Shown in pieces: positions 11,396 to 46,557 of a stretch of 64,000 nt of DNA. The stretch covers positions 126,001-190,000 of the forward strand of contig JAQGDQ010000143.1 in NCBI GenBank assembly GCA_030141605.1, given 5' to 3'. Numbering within the stretch: position 1 is the stretch's first letter; each line of letters begins with the position of its first letter. Position numbers and translations under genes: made by a program. A model generated the notes under the pieces. It was not told the origin of the DNA. It worked only from the letters and a program-made list of their open reading frames with translations, and did not search any database. This DNA comes from Tubiluchus corallicola. Lineage: Eukaryota; Priapulida; Priapulimorpha; Priapulimorphida; Tubiluchidae.

Positions 11396-13582
11396 ATTTG
11401 ATCAGGTCACTGTAAAATTTTCAAATAACGGAGTTTTCAATAAGCAATAAAATCATGGAATAAGATATAAGGCAAACGTGTGTTAATCATGAACAATGTT
11501 CTAAACATCATGTTTGTTTTGAGTGGCTGCGTCCTGTAACAAGTTCAGCTCGGACTATTTGTCGAGAGACTCCCTGAACTTAAGATCGTGCATTAGAAAT
11601 GACGTCAATGCCGCCATCTTGAATTTCAGATAGTTAATCGAAAATCCTCTCTTTCATTGCACAATTTGTTTTAGTATATACCTGCCGGGTTTCCTGACGA
11701 TCTACTATGAATTGGTGGAGTCTTAGGCTTTCTCTAGGATGATTGCTGCCGTCTAGAATTCAAGATATATAAGCTTTTCTTCAAAAATTTATCCCCCAAT
11801 AAGAACAACAACAATAACAATATCTATATGAGTAGCTATTTGTGTTTAAAGGTACAAAGACAGATTGTATGAAAATGCCAACAAACAGATTTATTTTGAA
11901 TGTTACACAGTTGAGTGATGTTACCCGAGATCCAACAGGCAGCTCTATATTATGCTTTTGCAATAGATACGTTGAAAATTACCCACATTACTCTTTTTTA
12001 ATGTACAAGTGGTGATAATAAACGAAATATTTCAAAAATGAAACACTCTCCAACAATGATGGAAGAGTAATTTGTAACTAATAGCACTAAACCTATATAT
12101 GGAAGTAGGGTTAATGGAGCCATGAGCAATTTGTAAATAATAGCTCTACATTCATATAATAGTTAATAATTACATGCAAGCAAGTTATTCTTATTTGTAT
12201 GGCCTACTATCTAGTTGTGAGTGTTATTTTGGACGCTATTTTAATTGCATATTGGATGTCGATATTTGAACTCGGCAGCTCCTAAAACCTCTAAAAGGAA
12301 TACAGTATGTATTACAATGCAGTACAAAGTGCTATTTTGGAGGGCAGTGACCTTAATATTAGCCGAAATCCATTCTGGGACCTTGCTGGCTCTTATAGTA
12401 CACCACATTTGAAGGTACGCTGTGTGAATAACAAAAAGACTGATTTTTCTTTTTATGTGTTTATACACATGTTTACTACTTTCAAACTTTGAACTGTAAT
12501 TTTTTATTTGAATCAGTTAATCATTTGTTTATTTCACACATAAGATGTACATAACAAATAAAAATGTGAATTAAAATTATAATTTAAAATATTATACAAT
12601 AAAATCAATTAAGAGAACAATCATACATGACAGACTAAACTGAAACTTACAAACTACAAACAACGTAAATTATGGTAAAACTATTTAAGAAAACATGCAT
12701 ACATGACAGATTAAACTAAAACACTGAAAAAAATTAGAAATAACAAAAAGTGGTTAGGCAAGAATTATATAGTTAGCATACGGAAGTACATAATCAATGC
12801 GGATGTTGCACGTTATAGAAAATACTTCAGCCAGTGGGTCCTGATCAAACATTTATTGTTGTAACACTTTAAATTAAGCTATTACTATATTAACTAACGA
12901 GACAGTGTGTATTCTGATATTGAACACGGAGGTTGCCTTTCATAACGTCATAGTGCGGGCATATTCAATACACTAACGTCATGTATGACACACACACCTT
13001 ATATAGTAAGTAGTCTTGATAAAGCATCGAGCAATTTTAAATTCAGATTTTTTGTATTAATGAAATCGAGACTGCAAGGAACAACCACAATATCAACAGG
13101 AATACTCTTAGGATTAAATAGAGTAATTTTACTCTAATCAACGTTTAGTAAACTTAAATAATAATGTATTAGTTCTAATGTATAGTATTGTTGCAGCCCG
13201 GCCAAGACGTCCAGGGTTCAAATCCGTTTCAGCCAAACTATGTTGCAGACAAATGTTGTAGAAAATGCACAAGAAATATAAAAATTTAAGCAGAAAATTA
13301 AGGTGAAGACTAGCCAGAATCTTTTCCTCCGTTTCTCACGCTGACCACAACTACGAAATAGGTGCTTATATGGTAAACGCGCCTGTCCGTCTATCGACTG
13401 AACGGACAAAGCCCTTCCATACCAGCTACTTATAGCTGCTATGCAGTGCTGATATGCAATGGCTTCGTAACGGATCGAATCATCACGACGTAGAGAGGCG
13501 GGGTTGAAAATGAATGAGATTTCACTCCTGTAACAGTATTTTCAGTTGGGATTTCATATCTTCATCGCTTCTGAAATCCTCG

Positions 13583-13583
<1 letters not shown>

Positions 13584-13650
<67 letters not shown>
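13584..13650. repeat. (TA)n microsatellite
   Basis: An uninterrupted TA dinucleotide run of about 33 units. Confidence 0.97.
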
Positions 13651-13656
<6 letters not shown>

Positions 13657-14361
13657 GAGAAGAGAATAGAACCGTAAAGCTTAAAAACAGGCCATAATGA
13701 AGGAGCATACGTGCTATACCTGACATTACCACAGATGTACTAAAGATAATATAAAGTTTTCCAGCCTAATTTTCAGAATGATCAATAATAAATAAATGTT
13801 TGCAATGCAGCTATAGCCGTAGTTGATAAGTAAATCTGATAAGATTATCTCAGTAAGATTATGTTTTTTTTCAAATTTGAATTGTTATTGTCGTGTACAA
13901 TCATCGTTGCGAATTCTAAGCAGGCTGAGATTCAACTCCATGGCCAGATTTTGGGTAAAAAACATCATTTTGGCGACTTATGATTCTACCAGACGACCGG
14001 CGAAGCCATCCTAATTCTAAAATGTAAAAATTTTAAATACCAGTAAGCTGAAATAACAGGCCCTATTTAGCATGTGTCACTCTACAAAAAGTAAAGATGA
14101 ATCTCTGAGTAAGAGAACTGATAATAGCGATAAAATTTTTCATGATGGTAGTGGTGGTGAATGATGACAAGTTAAGATTTTCATTCTTGGGACAATGCGT
14201 GTTATTTTAGCAATATTAAGCTCAACTCAAGCATCCCATCAGGTTTATCAATGCGGCATGTGTCTTAGTTAGACTTACCTTATTTAGATAAACGCTTCGA
14301 AGATCTTCATAAATAGCTTGCTAAAATCTGTTTAATTAAGTTTTAGTAAACAAACAAAAGC

Positions 14362-14581
14362 AAACAGACAGACAGACAAAACGGATAGGCAGGCAAGTAC
14401 GCAGGCAGGCAGGCAGGCAGGCAGGCAGACAGATAGACAGACAGGCAGACAGACGGACGGACGGACGGACGGACGGACGGACGGACAGACAGACAGTCAG
14501 AGACACAAAGACAGGCAGGCACACATACATAGAGACAGACAGGCAGGCAGGCGGGTGGACGGGCGGACCGACCGACTGCCC

Positions 14582-14653
<72 letters not shown>

Positions 14654-14700
14654 TGCGGACGGATGGACAGACAAGCAGATAAGCAAACAAATGAACAGTT
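14362..14700. repeat. Compound GACA / GGCA / GGAC tetranucleotide array
   Basis: Blocks of GACA, GGCA, GGAC, GACA and AAAC-like units follow one another. The overlapping frames, cysteine- and serine-rich on the minus strand and TDRQ-rich on the plus strand, are artefacts of the repeat. Confidence 0.95.
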
Positions 14701-15406
14701 AAACAAAAAAACGAACAAAGAAACATTAAAATCGAGTTTACAATGATATCCTGCCCGATGGTAGAACAAACCCACAATTAATAAAATTTTAATACAAAAC
14801 TTAAAGACAGGTAATGTGAACAAGTTAGAACACTCATTAATAATAATCTTGACATTAACATCAATATAATTAACATCCCGTCCGATTTTGAAAATACGGG
14901 TAAATGTTCAAGAAGTTAGTTTAGAAATTCAAAATTCAACAGATTTTGATTAACTGCAATTATTATGAACTGCATTTGAAACAGTTCACCAAACGCTATT
15001 ATAAGTTATGAGGATTTGAGCCAAGGAGAGATGAAAGAATTCGCGGCTAGATTAATACAACGTGCCATCTGCCATGTACGTCTTTAATAAAGATGTTAAT
15101 CTCCGCGGGATGTCACACGAAGAACAGACTCAACAGAGAGTAGAAATTGTTGCTTATTCTCTGCCTAATGGAAAAGAGATTATTCTGCTTCATGACATAC
15201 ATGAACACAGGTAATTTTCGAAACCCACCCACATTCAAATAATCTTATATGGCAAAATCGGATGAACGAAAATTAATACATCAGGTAAAATAAATTCTGG
15301 TGATTGAAACGCAGTTAGGGAACCTTAATATGCGCACATGATTAACACGTTTTGGGGACTTAGACGAATATTTGTGCACGCATGCGACTATGTATGCTAC
15401 GCAAGC

Positions 15407-15415
15407 GATATAAAT
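15407..15415 (+). promoter_or_regulatory. Possible TATA-like element for first exon C
   Basis: GATATAAAT lies about 205 bases before the ATG of exon C and matches the string before exon B. It is suggestive only. Confidence 0.25.
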
Positions 15416-15612
15416 TTGTTGTTATAATCAAAGTAGACGTGACAAAAGGTCTACGATTCTCAGTCGACACAGACGATTCCTAATGGGAAGCCACGGTGAT
15501 AACAGCTGAATAGCCTCATCTGCTATCTCTTGCCTTCCACAGTCAATGTCCGGCTGCGCTGACTTCTGCTGCTACAGATTGACACTTGGCGCAACGTTAA
15601 TTGCGTGAAATT

Positions 15613-36573
<20,961 letters not shown>

Positions 36574-39500
36574 ATATACAAATGACACGATACTGTTTTT
36601 TCAGATACTTATTTTTATTTATTTATTTATTTATTCATTCGTTCATTCATTCATTCATTCATTCATTCATTCATTCATTCATTCTTTTATTCATTCATTT
36701 AGTTATTTACTTACTCATTGCGATCACGCGACTGTGCCAAGGTGAATTGAACAGCCACCATGTATTATGGCTCTTAAATTATTACAACACAAAACTTTTA
36801 TTTATTTACTTACTTATATATCCCTTTATTTAAGTTATTTATGTGTTTCATTATTCATTAATTTGTCCATTTTTCCATTCACGGTTTCATTCATTCATTT
36901 CATTTATTTGTTTATCCTTCTTTTTTACTATTATACCATGAGGACCTATTAATTGAATAACCACTTTAATTGTAAATTTTTGTTAACTTGACTCATAGAA
37001 CTTATTCAAATATTTAGACCACAATAATCATTTAATGCACTTTTGTAGGTAATTGATCTAATTTCTCGCAATTTTACCCGTTTTGGAGGATAATTAATGA
37101 GCTATCTAACGACCATCAAATTTGCTGCGGGACAATTTAGCTGAAAAAAGCCGTCCTGACGACTTTTACCCCAAAAGACTTCTGTCTTAAAACAATTTTT
37201 AGAATAATTCCAATCTTTTCAGGTATTATTTCTTTTAGGAAAACCGATTGCAGAAAGTTAACAAGTGTGCTTCATCTGTCCACTGTGTATTATAGTATTA
37301 TACGTGATGATAAAAAATAATGATGTTGTTATAAGATGTTTAATTTATGTTGTAATCCCAATAATCAAGTTTCGTATCCTAAAACTAAATTAAATTATAG
37401 TCAAACTACAAGAATTATACTATTAAGTTGTCAACAGCAATAGTTTTATGTTTTAGTTATACCTATCTCGTGGCTTTTAAAAATTGTGAATCGTGTAATA
37501 TGTTCATTTAGGCCACTACGCATTTCAGATTGCCATGTATAGAAGGAAATCACTACGTTACTGCGAATTCACTACGTTAATAGAAGAAAAATAAATAAAA
37601 ATGTATTTAAAACACAATTCACTGTGTTTATGCATCTTATTTTCTTAAGTAGTGCGTCAGAGAATCTGGAAAACGCTAAATAAGCTGTTACTATCAAGAG
37701 ATAATGCATTTTTTGCCACATGCAAAATTTTTATTTTTTTTAAATTTTCGATGAAAAACTCGAATGGCGAATGTGCAAACAAAAATTTTAATTTTATTTG
37801 TTAGATTATTTTTAATTTTAATTTTAATTTAGTCGCAACAGTATAATTTTTAGTTGTGGTTTTTATATCTGAAGTAAAGGCGCATGGATAAGTACATTGC
37901 GTAAAATTGCGAATTGTAACTTTGGAATTAACGGGCTGTTACGTTTTTTAAAAATATTTCATTTTATACAAATTTGGTGCTAAAATAATTTAAATTGACT
38001 GACTAAAAACACGATCGGCAGCAGAGTTGTTTTCACAACTAAATCCAGGATTTCTTTACTTGTAAGAAAAGAAGCTTGTTTACATGTAAAAAAATAATAC
38101 TTTGTGTTCTATTAAGCAGCAAAGCTGGCTATGCACCCAAAGGGTGCGCGATAATCAAAAGGGTAGACTTGTGAATAGTTAGCTGCTTAAGTCAATTTAG
38201 CTTTTGTATTATGACTTTATACTGCAGTGTTAAGTATAATGCAAAGTTTAATCACCACGCCCTGACGCACGGAGCTTAAAGTTTGACCCTGCTTTGTAAC
38301 CTTTACCTCGTATGCGAAATGAGTAAAACTTCCCGTTACATGGCAATGAAAAATTTCAAGTATTACCTATAAACAATAACAAGTTTGGACCAGCTTTGGA
38401 AATCTAGTGTTTACCTGCTGTTTGCCGTCTCCAAAGCACTATAATCTAACTAATGATTGTTTTGATCATTTTAGTCAAGGTTAGTTGCAATAGTAATGAA
38501 GCTAATTGGCTAATTAAAATGTCCATTTCCTTTTCTTGCCTGCGCAGCATATCAGACGCAGATACGGTATAGGTTTTTTAGGTGATATAAATGCCACTGT
38601 TCTTACACGCCGGATGCTGATAACTGCTAACACTAGAAACCTATATTGGCATTGATGCATATTAATTGGAGCTTTTACTTTGCTATAACGCCGAAATCAA
38701 TGTTGTAGTGAAAAGCGCTGTCTTTCTTAGATAACAGTGTAGAAAGGGAGTGAAAAGGCTATTAGATGCAAAGATGCTGGCAAAGAAGAGTGACGTTTTT
38801 CACTAAATTTGGATAACAATGTGAAGAAAGGTAACATAAAACATTTATTGACAGCATAATAGGGCAGCAAAAATTACGTGTGGTGTGAAAAGGAAGAAAA
38901 GAAAGAGTAAAATCATTACGATAAAAACCTTTGTATTGGTCAAAAAATTCAGTTAAATTTAATAACTTGCAAAAAGTAATTTTTCATTTAAAATTTTTTT
39001 GGCAAATTTTTATCCTTCAGATGCAATATGACTTTTCAAAAATAAGAAAAAACGATTTTTGTCGGCAGCTGCAAAGTAGCCTTGACTGCATATTGAAACT
39101 GGAGAGAAAAACATTTGTGAAATGGAGACAATTGTGAACACAAGCGGTATATTAAATATTAGTTATGTTATGAATATTATACACAGTTGAATGTGATGGC
39201 TGCGTGGGTTGAACAGGTGAACAGCATTCTCAGATTAAAAAGTCATTATCACCGATGAACAGTAGTAATATTTTAAATTTAGAATGATAATATGAAATAT
39301 GCATAAACAGTGAGCAAAATTAAAAGTCACAAGAAAGGCTTCAGACAACGTAAGTGGTGTTGCATTTGATCTCGGCCTAGGTCTAATACCAAAAGTCAAA
39401 CACATGGCAAAGCGAACGCTAACTCACAGATTTGATATGCGAAAATTATATGCGAGTTCTCCATTTGTATATGTCTGTAGTGTGCTTGCAGCACCATCTG

Positions 39501-40759
39501 TAGTATTGCGGGCCTGCGCCTGGCAACCCATTCTTGATCGTACATTTTACACTTTACATTTAATATAATGCACATGCTTTGCATATTTTACATACACAAT
39601 GCATTTATACAATTAACCCGTTTCATTAATCTTATTTACTAAACTGCGGTGCGTGAAAAAATTCTCTGGAGATCTTACAATTACCGTGTTTTTGCATCGC
39701 CAGATTTTTTTGCCTGATTACTGAAACAGACATTAGAAAGATCAAAATGTGTATCTGTATAATTTACACTATGTTCGAAATGAATCTAACATGAAATTAA
39801 TTGAAATAAGAATTTAGGTTATCTTTAGGCTAATTTACATCTTCAGGCTTGATGATAGCGACTTCAATTTTTCGTTATCTGATCACACTTAAACGCAATT
39901 TTTTGTTCTATTAATGAAAACGTGTTTGTTTACATTAACAAGTAAAATATGGCAACGGTCATGTGCACAAACGAAAGTACAATGCAGTTATCAGGGCGAC
40001 AGGATGTTCATTATTCGTTGCCCTCAAATGTATTTGTTAAAATGCTGAGGGAATGCTTGACTTTTACTGCCCTAGAGACCTTGTAATAATAAGCACATTA
40101 ATGTTGCAAACTTTGCAAGTAATGATACAATTTTAATAATGTAGACACATCTGCTGAAAAAAGATAAACCGCTATTGCATTTGACTGCTCATCATTTCTG
40201 TGCAAATTATACCTTTGTTCATTTGCTGGACTGAACTCGAAAATATTAAATATTTGAAACAAAACATTTGCGTAATACGTAGAAAATGCAATAAGTCAAG
40301 ACTAGCGCTGGACCTAGATTTGAACCTTTTTAACCCGACTTTTTCCAAATTTTTCAAATTTTCTTCCACTTGGTCAAACTTGGTTTTAAGAAATAATAAT
40401 TTGTGTGATTTCCATCAGTTACTGTTAAAATATACGACTATATTGGCGTATTTTCTGAAAATTTTAATTGTTTTTTCATCTTAAAACAACTTTCAAGGCA
40501 GTGGAAACGTGTTAATAAATTAAAAAACCTTTTAGTGACGACTAACAACAAATTGTTCATGCAAATAGCTTAAAAACATTTCTGTATGCGTAAATTCAAT
40601 CATATACAGAGATATATACTGGACATATATTTGTAATTTATTAATAACACAATCGGCGGGGGAAGAGGATTGGTAATTTAATACTTGTTATATCTGCATT
40701 TATAAGGTATCCTTTTCTACACAGGAATGTATATAGATGTATGAGAAAAGAATCGAAAC
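36574..40759. other. Intergenic region between cyclase and ZP genes
   Basis: About 4.2 kb. The first kilobase probably includes the receptor 3' untranslated region: AATAAA at 37590-37599. A TTCA/TTTA tetranucleotide array lies at 36603-36700. The rest is AT-rich; short frames near 38931 and 40200 show no recognisable protein. A B-box-like GTTCAAATCTAGG on the minus strand near 40320 may be a SINE remnant. Confidence 0.55.
36603..36702. repeat. (TTTA)n / (TTCA)n tetranucleotide array
   Basis: TTTA units pass into about 15 TTCA units and back, just past the receptor stop codon. Confidence 0.95.
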
Positions 40760-42841
40760 ATGAAATTGCTAGGTCTCAAAACATTAACTTCAATAACGTG
40801 CTGTTTATTCCTGCTGTCATGCATTCAAGTAAGTATTATTAAAATTAATTCCCGTCTTGCTCATGTTCGTCACTGCCCCACTAGAAAGTTTAATTCATTT
40901 GTTATTGAACTAATTGACGGTTAGATTTAATTTGTGATTATGAATATGAGAAAAAGGAGTTTGATTGCCGTATTTTGCGGATTAAGATTGGCACAGTGAT
41001 AGTGTGAACGAGTGCGATTCTTACGTATCGTCCAAGGTGATGTACTGATTACTTGAAATAAACGTTTATGTGCAAATCTTGTGACTAAACACGAGCTCAT
41101 TGCATAGTTTCATCGATTGCAAGTTTTATCAGTATCAAATTAATATAAGAACTACTGAATAACATTAAATAAAAAATTTTTTATTTAATAATAAATAAAT
41201 AATAATAATAGTTATAATAATTTAATAATAATAAATAAAAATAAACAAATAAAGTCCGACATTAAGTAGTCCGACAATAAAATTACCATACAATGAAATA
41301 AAAACAGCACTTAAATTCCAAACTCTTAGCTATAGATATTTTACAGTACACTATTTCTATTTTAGATGATTTCAGGCCAGAGGCAACGAACACCAAACAC
41401 CCAAAGATTTTTTATGCCAGGTGACATGACAAACACAGTAACAGGTAAGTTAGAAAATATTTCATTTTCACTTATGCAAAAATAAAAATAGTAAGAACAA
41501 CTAAATTATTTTCATCAACCGGAAGACGTTCTCATAAAAATGTGTTCATGAACTGATTTAAGAACAAGTAGCCTAGCCACCTTAACGGACTTCCTGGTGA
41601 GAAGATTATGCAGTCACATATATCTAAAAGCCGTGTAGATACTGGGATAATGCAGTAAATTCCAATTTTCGAGATCCTGAAGTGAAGGTTAAGTATTTGA
41701 GCAAGCTGGGTGCTACTGTTGGATTCTATTAGTTTTGCTACCGTACTGTCACCATTTTTACTGTTTGCAGCTGTCAGAACTGCTGTTGTCATCACTACCT
41801 CAATAGTAGTAGCAGCATTAGCAGTACCAGTAGACCTACTACTGCTACTGCTATTACTATTGCCATTCAATGAGCACCCCCCTATATCAACATTAAAGCA
41901 ACTACAAAAAAGTTTTTTTCGTTTCAGACGTGGCTTCGTCATGTGATATGCAGGAGGAAGTGATGCGCGTCAATATTCGGTTTAGTAGAGCTTTCAGTGG
42001 TTACGTATATCCCAAAGGTTACTACAGAACATGTAAACAACGAGCAAACAACCAACTCAATATTGTTTTAATTGTGTCACTTAAGCAGTGTGGCACAGAA
42101 ACTTTTGTAGAGGTAACTATAACAATATGGCAGTTAGTACTAAATGGCGAGTTTAATTATTTATCACAAACGAATAAATGTTTTTATGTCAGCATAGCAG
42201 ACACGTAGATTTATATATTCACTTGTGCTTTCACCCATTAGGGCTTTTAATGTTGCTAATTAGTTACCTACTCTTTGTGACTACTTTTTACGTACTTGAT
42301 ATTTTTAGAAAATGTATAATATTCTGTTGTATATGTGGCTAACAAATTATGCATGTCCATGTTAAGTCTGTCTGTGTCTATGTCTTTGTCGATGTCTATT
42401 GTCTATGCCTGTGTCTGCGTAATGCATAATGAACTTGTTTTTGTAAAATTTTGGAGACTACAAAAACTTTGGCATTGGCCTTGGATCTGAACGATAGACA
42501 TTTGGCTTAACCTCCTCGGCTAGTGCGTACAGCCATTTGGTTCAAATTCAAACCCAGCGGCATTGTGTTGTAATCTAAAGATTCCAGTTCAAATCCAGGC
42601 TCTCAGTCACGACTTTTCATGTTTCTTTTTTTGGTCACGTTTGGATTTACAAATGTAATAATAGTGGTTTTTTTCGGTAAATTGCATGATTAAAATGGAT
42701 CTAAAATTTTTAAATTAATATTTCCAGCAAACAGCTCTGTCATACTCTCATTATTATAAATTAGAAACAAGCTTGCCTGTGCACCGTATTTTGTAATATT
42801 CATCTTATATTCATCATCATCGTCGTCGTCGTCGTCGTCGG

Positions 42842-42897
<56 letters not shown>

Positions 42898-45800
42898 TCA
42901 TCACCACCATCATCATCATCATCATCATCATCATTATCATCATCATCATAATCATCATCATCATCATCATAAAAAATAACATCATCATCGTCATTATTGT
43001 CATCATCGTCACTTTTATGATGAGCATGATCATAATTATCATTGATCATCATTTTGATGCATTTAATCACATAATTGAAATTTAATTTGCATATAGAAAG
43101 GTGATGATAGAAACAACATTGTTTATTACACGAACACAGTCGTAATAATGCATGAAGCAGAACAACAGATACTCAACTATTACGACTCTGCATACAGAGT
43201 CCTCTGTCGACTGGAAGGAATTGGTGATAGAGTGATAACATCTGCACCTTATGACGTCGGGTAAATATTTCTGGCTTATGATATTTCACGATACAAAAGC
43301 CATTATTTTGTAGCTTCTAGTTTCACTCAGTTTCGTTGCAGTTTGCAGTATAATCAATTATTATGCAGCAGAATTTTAGTAAAATATTAATAGCAAAAAG
43401 CAATTTAGCTATGTTCATTTCAACGCATGTTATAGAGATGTAGATCTAGCTCAAGGAAAGACGGGAAATGTGGACGCGCCCCTTTGCAGTTTGAAAGTAG
43501 TTCCGGGCACCAGTCCTCAAGCGCCACCTGTAGCCAGAACCTTCCGCTTGGGAGAAACAGCAACTCTCGTAGTGACATTGGAAGATAATTGTAAGGATAC
43601 CACACGCTTTATGAAGTACAACTATTATTTGACCACTGCATATTTTTGAGAAAACGATTAGATTAAAAATTGCGGAACAAGGCAAAAATCTCCTAATTAC
43701 AAATCTCCTAGTTAATGTTACGTGTGTTAAACTTTTTATTGTACTGAAGCTTTTAACACTTTCTTCTTTTAACAGCAAATTTTGATTTATTTGTGTCGCG
43801 ATGCTTCGCCCATGATGGAATGAAAGGACTGACAACAGCTCTAGTAGATGAACAAGGGTATGGGACAAATTTACACGCATTTGTATATATTAATTTTATG
43901 TAGTTAATTCCTGAAATGCACATTATGCGCGTAATTGTGTGCTGGCTAGTATGAGAATTCAAACCTGCACTTTGGCTGTGTGAGCTCATAGCTCAAACCG
44001 GCTAGAGAGTGTAGCCTGAAACCACAATGTATCGGTTCGAATCTTGGTTGACTAACAAGTTTTCAGAGGTTTTTGCCTTCTATCTGTGACTGTTCATTAT
44101 AAGTTACAAGCAAATCCCACCAGCACTTTTTGTCAAAATCTACAGAGCTCATATGACAAGCAATTTCAGCAATTTCAATGTAGTTAACGTATACGTATAA
44201 ATCATAGTCACACATTGACAAAATTTCTATGACAAATAATATTTTTTAATAAATTGTAATTTATTTTGAAACAAACTGAAAGTTAAATTAAGTGTAATTG
44301 CAAATTTCAGATGTCCTGCAAACGATGTTGTACTTCTTGGCAGTCTCAGAAAGAATGACGTCTTAATCAGAGGCAAGACGCTAGTTTATGTGAACACACG
44401 TGTCTTCAAATTTCCAGATGTATCTAATGTCCATTTTGAATGTCTTTGCGAATTGTGCCTGGCAAAGTGTCATAAGGTACGATGGCACAATGAAAACCTT
44501 GACTGTTTTGCTTTGCCTTTCGAAACCATTATATTGACAAAACTAGACAATCTTAACAATTGACTGATTTTATTTCTTCAAGTCAAATCAACGCAGAACG
44601 ATTTGTGAGGAAAAAAAGCAACGAAGATTAAATTTTCTCTCTGCATTCCAGAAGTTTTGGGAAACAAAACAAACTTATCAATGATATTAAATTTAAAAAA
44701 AAATGTTCAGCCTTGTTTTTATTTGGTAGACATCTGCTTTTATTACTGTTGAGATATATCCGTCTATATCATTTTGTAAAGGGGGTAATGTAAGTCAATT
44801 CATGTAGCTCTGCTGCACAAATGTTGAAAATTTTATCATTTTACAATAGGTGTTGTTGCCGATGCTATAACTGTTCGGGTATTCATTAATTTTTTTGACT
44901 TGACTGCATAACGTAAACATCTTAAAAGTATCTCTTTATAATGGTTATTATACAGGCCGCCTGCTCCGGTAAGGCTAATGATGCAATAGAAGAGAGGAGC
45001 AGTAATGGTAATATAGTAGGATCATCAATCAGCACGTCACAGCTAGCAGTGTCGGCAAGGAAAGGTACCACACGAGAAAAACGCGATAGTCTCAGTAATG
45101 ACAACAACGATGAAGTAGAACTAGTTGCAGATGATCAGGAACTTAACGTTACTAGTATTAGCGTTTTCAACAGCATCACTGTAGAAATAGAAGAGAACGA
45201 GCCAGATACTATGCCGGCAGGTAAGAAAAAAGGCGCTATTAACTAGTCAAATTAATTTTTGTTCAATCTGTCCAGTCATTTTCTTCTCTTTTTTGTTGCT
45301 GTTCTTTTGTTCTTGCCATTTTGCAACGTCATTGCTACAGATGACTTGTTGGTGAGTCACTGCTGCTGCAAAAATTTGACCTTGTTTTTACATTCGCTGA
45401 CTATTATTGAGTGTCATAACTATCCGCTGTTATTGGTCAGCGATGAAAACCTAGACATCTGATGGTGGCGCTTTTGCTGTACTTATTTTTGGCATTAATA
45501 TTCACGGCATTGTTGGCATTAATTGTCATTGACCATATCATCGATCATCATCACCAGTTTCGTTGTCGTTATCACTATAGCTACTGTTTTCGTTAACTCA
45601 GATTCTCTCTGGGATTTTCTGCAACTTTACTAGTTTAATTAACTAATTTTTAATTATTCTACTACAGGACTTACACGCGATGTATTTCAAGAAGTAAGAA
45701 GAGAGGAATTGACTTCGGCTGCTTCAAGCAAATTTTGCATATCAAGAGCTTCATTTGCTGCTGGGTTGTCGACAATGGCATTGTTGTTGTTGTTTGCAAT

Positions 45801-46557
45801 CAGCTTAGCATTGATTCTCTGGGCAAAATTAGTACGTAATCGTCCAACTATTACACCATCATCGTCGTACGATGGTTCACATATTGGATCTGTGTTGACC
45901 GCAGACACTGTCGATCATCTCCTTCCATTCAGCACGTTGTCTAGTGCAAAAAGTGCTGGCACAAAGTCCCAGTTTTTATTCAGACCTCACGGTGACAGTG
46001 GAACCATGCATAGAAACAATTTAGTATCTAAGCATAGTTTGCCTGTAAAGAAGAACACACAAAAGAAGAAAACAGGGAGTTTAAGAAGTACGCTAAGTGC
46101 GAGTAGTAGCGTTCTGAGCGCAATAGAGGCAGCAGCTACATCAAGACAACGTCATGGCAGCATTAGATCAGTGAGCAGTGCAATCAGAAATGGTGGAATG
46201 CTGCATTGTTCAACAGACTTGACTGAACATTTATATCATCCGTGCGACACAGCAAGTCAAAGAAGTGGTTCAATGTGCGGCGAACAACCGAGGGGAACGG
46301 AGAGCCTGCGTAGTTTGATGGCTACCCCAAAGCTCGTCTCAAGGGAGGAGTTAGATAACTTGAGCCAGAAGGATTACTTTTTTGGTTGTGATGAGCAAGG
46401 GCATGCAGGCCGTGAGCACGGCACTAATGCTCAAGCAGGTGCCGATGCACAACAAGCATTGATGGATAAGATGGGAACTATCGAAAAACTGCTGTTAACA
46501 CAATATTTATCAGATACGCTTCGAAAAAAGTCGGATAAAGTGGCGCCACCTAAGTAG
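40760..46557 (+). CDS. Zona pellucida (ZP) domain type I membrane protein
   Basis: ZP modules polymerise extracellular coats and matrices. My nine-exon model is 40760-40828, 41366-41444, 41928-42112, 43097-43260, 43436-43590, 43776-43857, 44311-44476, 44956-45220 and 45668-46557, 684 residues, all junctions GT-AG and in phase. Exon 1 is a signal peptide (MKLLGLKTLTSITCCLFLLS). The ZP module spans about 50-300: SSCDMQEEVMRVNIRFSRAF, YPKGYYRTC and SLKQCGTE in the N half; LVVTLED, FDLFVSRCFAHDG and FECLCELCLAKCHK in the C half. A furin-like REKR lies at about 340-343, where ZP proteins are normally cut. The transmembrane helix is about 418-441 (STMALLLLFAISLALILWA). The cytoplasmic tail of about 240 residues is serine-rich and unusually long for a ZP protein. 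Poly(A) signals AATAAA lie at 46803 and 47141. The specific role is unknown. Confidence 0.9.
42480..42640 (+). repeat. tRNA-derived SINE copy
   Basis: In a ZP-gene intron: a B-box-like GTTCAAATCCAGGCTCTCAGT follows an upstream GGTTCAAATTC and a T-rich tail. It may be two overlapping copies. Confidence 0.55.
42810..42985. repeat. (CAT/CGT/CAG) trinucleotide array
   Basis: Long CAT, GTC and CAG trinucleotide run in a ZP-gene intron. The Asp-rich minus-strand frame is its translation and not a gene. Confidence 0.95.
43985..44110 (+). repeat. tRNA-derived SINE copy
   Basis: A-box CATAGCTCAAACCGG, CCTGAAACCACA and B-box GGTTCGAATCTTGGTTGACT lie at tRNA-like spacing. It matches the 31400-31500 minus-strand copy. 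Confidence 0.78.

Larger units (their letters stand above)
9127..15612 (+). other. Intron/spacer between first exons B and C
   Basis: About 6.5 kb with no receptor exon on either strand. It holds a graded pentanucleotide array (9478-9628), a degenerate GTTGGCTAGTTG-rich stretch (about 9930-10120), a LINE reverse-transcriptase relic (about 11030-11395), TA (13584-13650) and GACA/GGCA (14362-14700) arrays, and a possible SINE B-box relic near 13210. From 11400 to 13180 and from 14800 to 15400 I see only AT-rich sequence. Confidence 0.6.

Noticed and set aside
13190-13240. GGTTCAAATCC as a tRNA gene B-box
   Set aside because: No cloverleaf or A-box at tRNA spacing. At best a SINE remnant.
14336-14823. 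Overlapping Cys/Ser/Leu-rich frames up to 144 codons on the minus strand
   Set aside because: They are products of the GACA/GGCA tetranucleotide array, open in all three minus frames.
42690-43070. Asp-rich 126-codon minus-strand frame
   Set aside because: CAT trinucleotide repeat lying inside a ZP-gene intron.
43446-43880. 144-codon minus-strand frame
   Set aside because: It lies antisense to two ZP-gene exons and their intron; the plus-strand exons have phase-matched splice sites and domain motifs.
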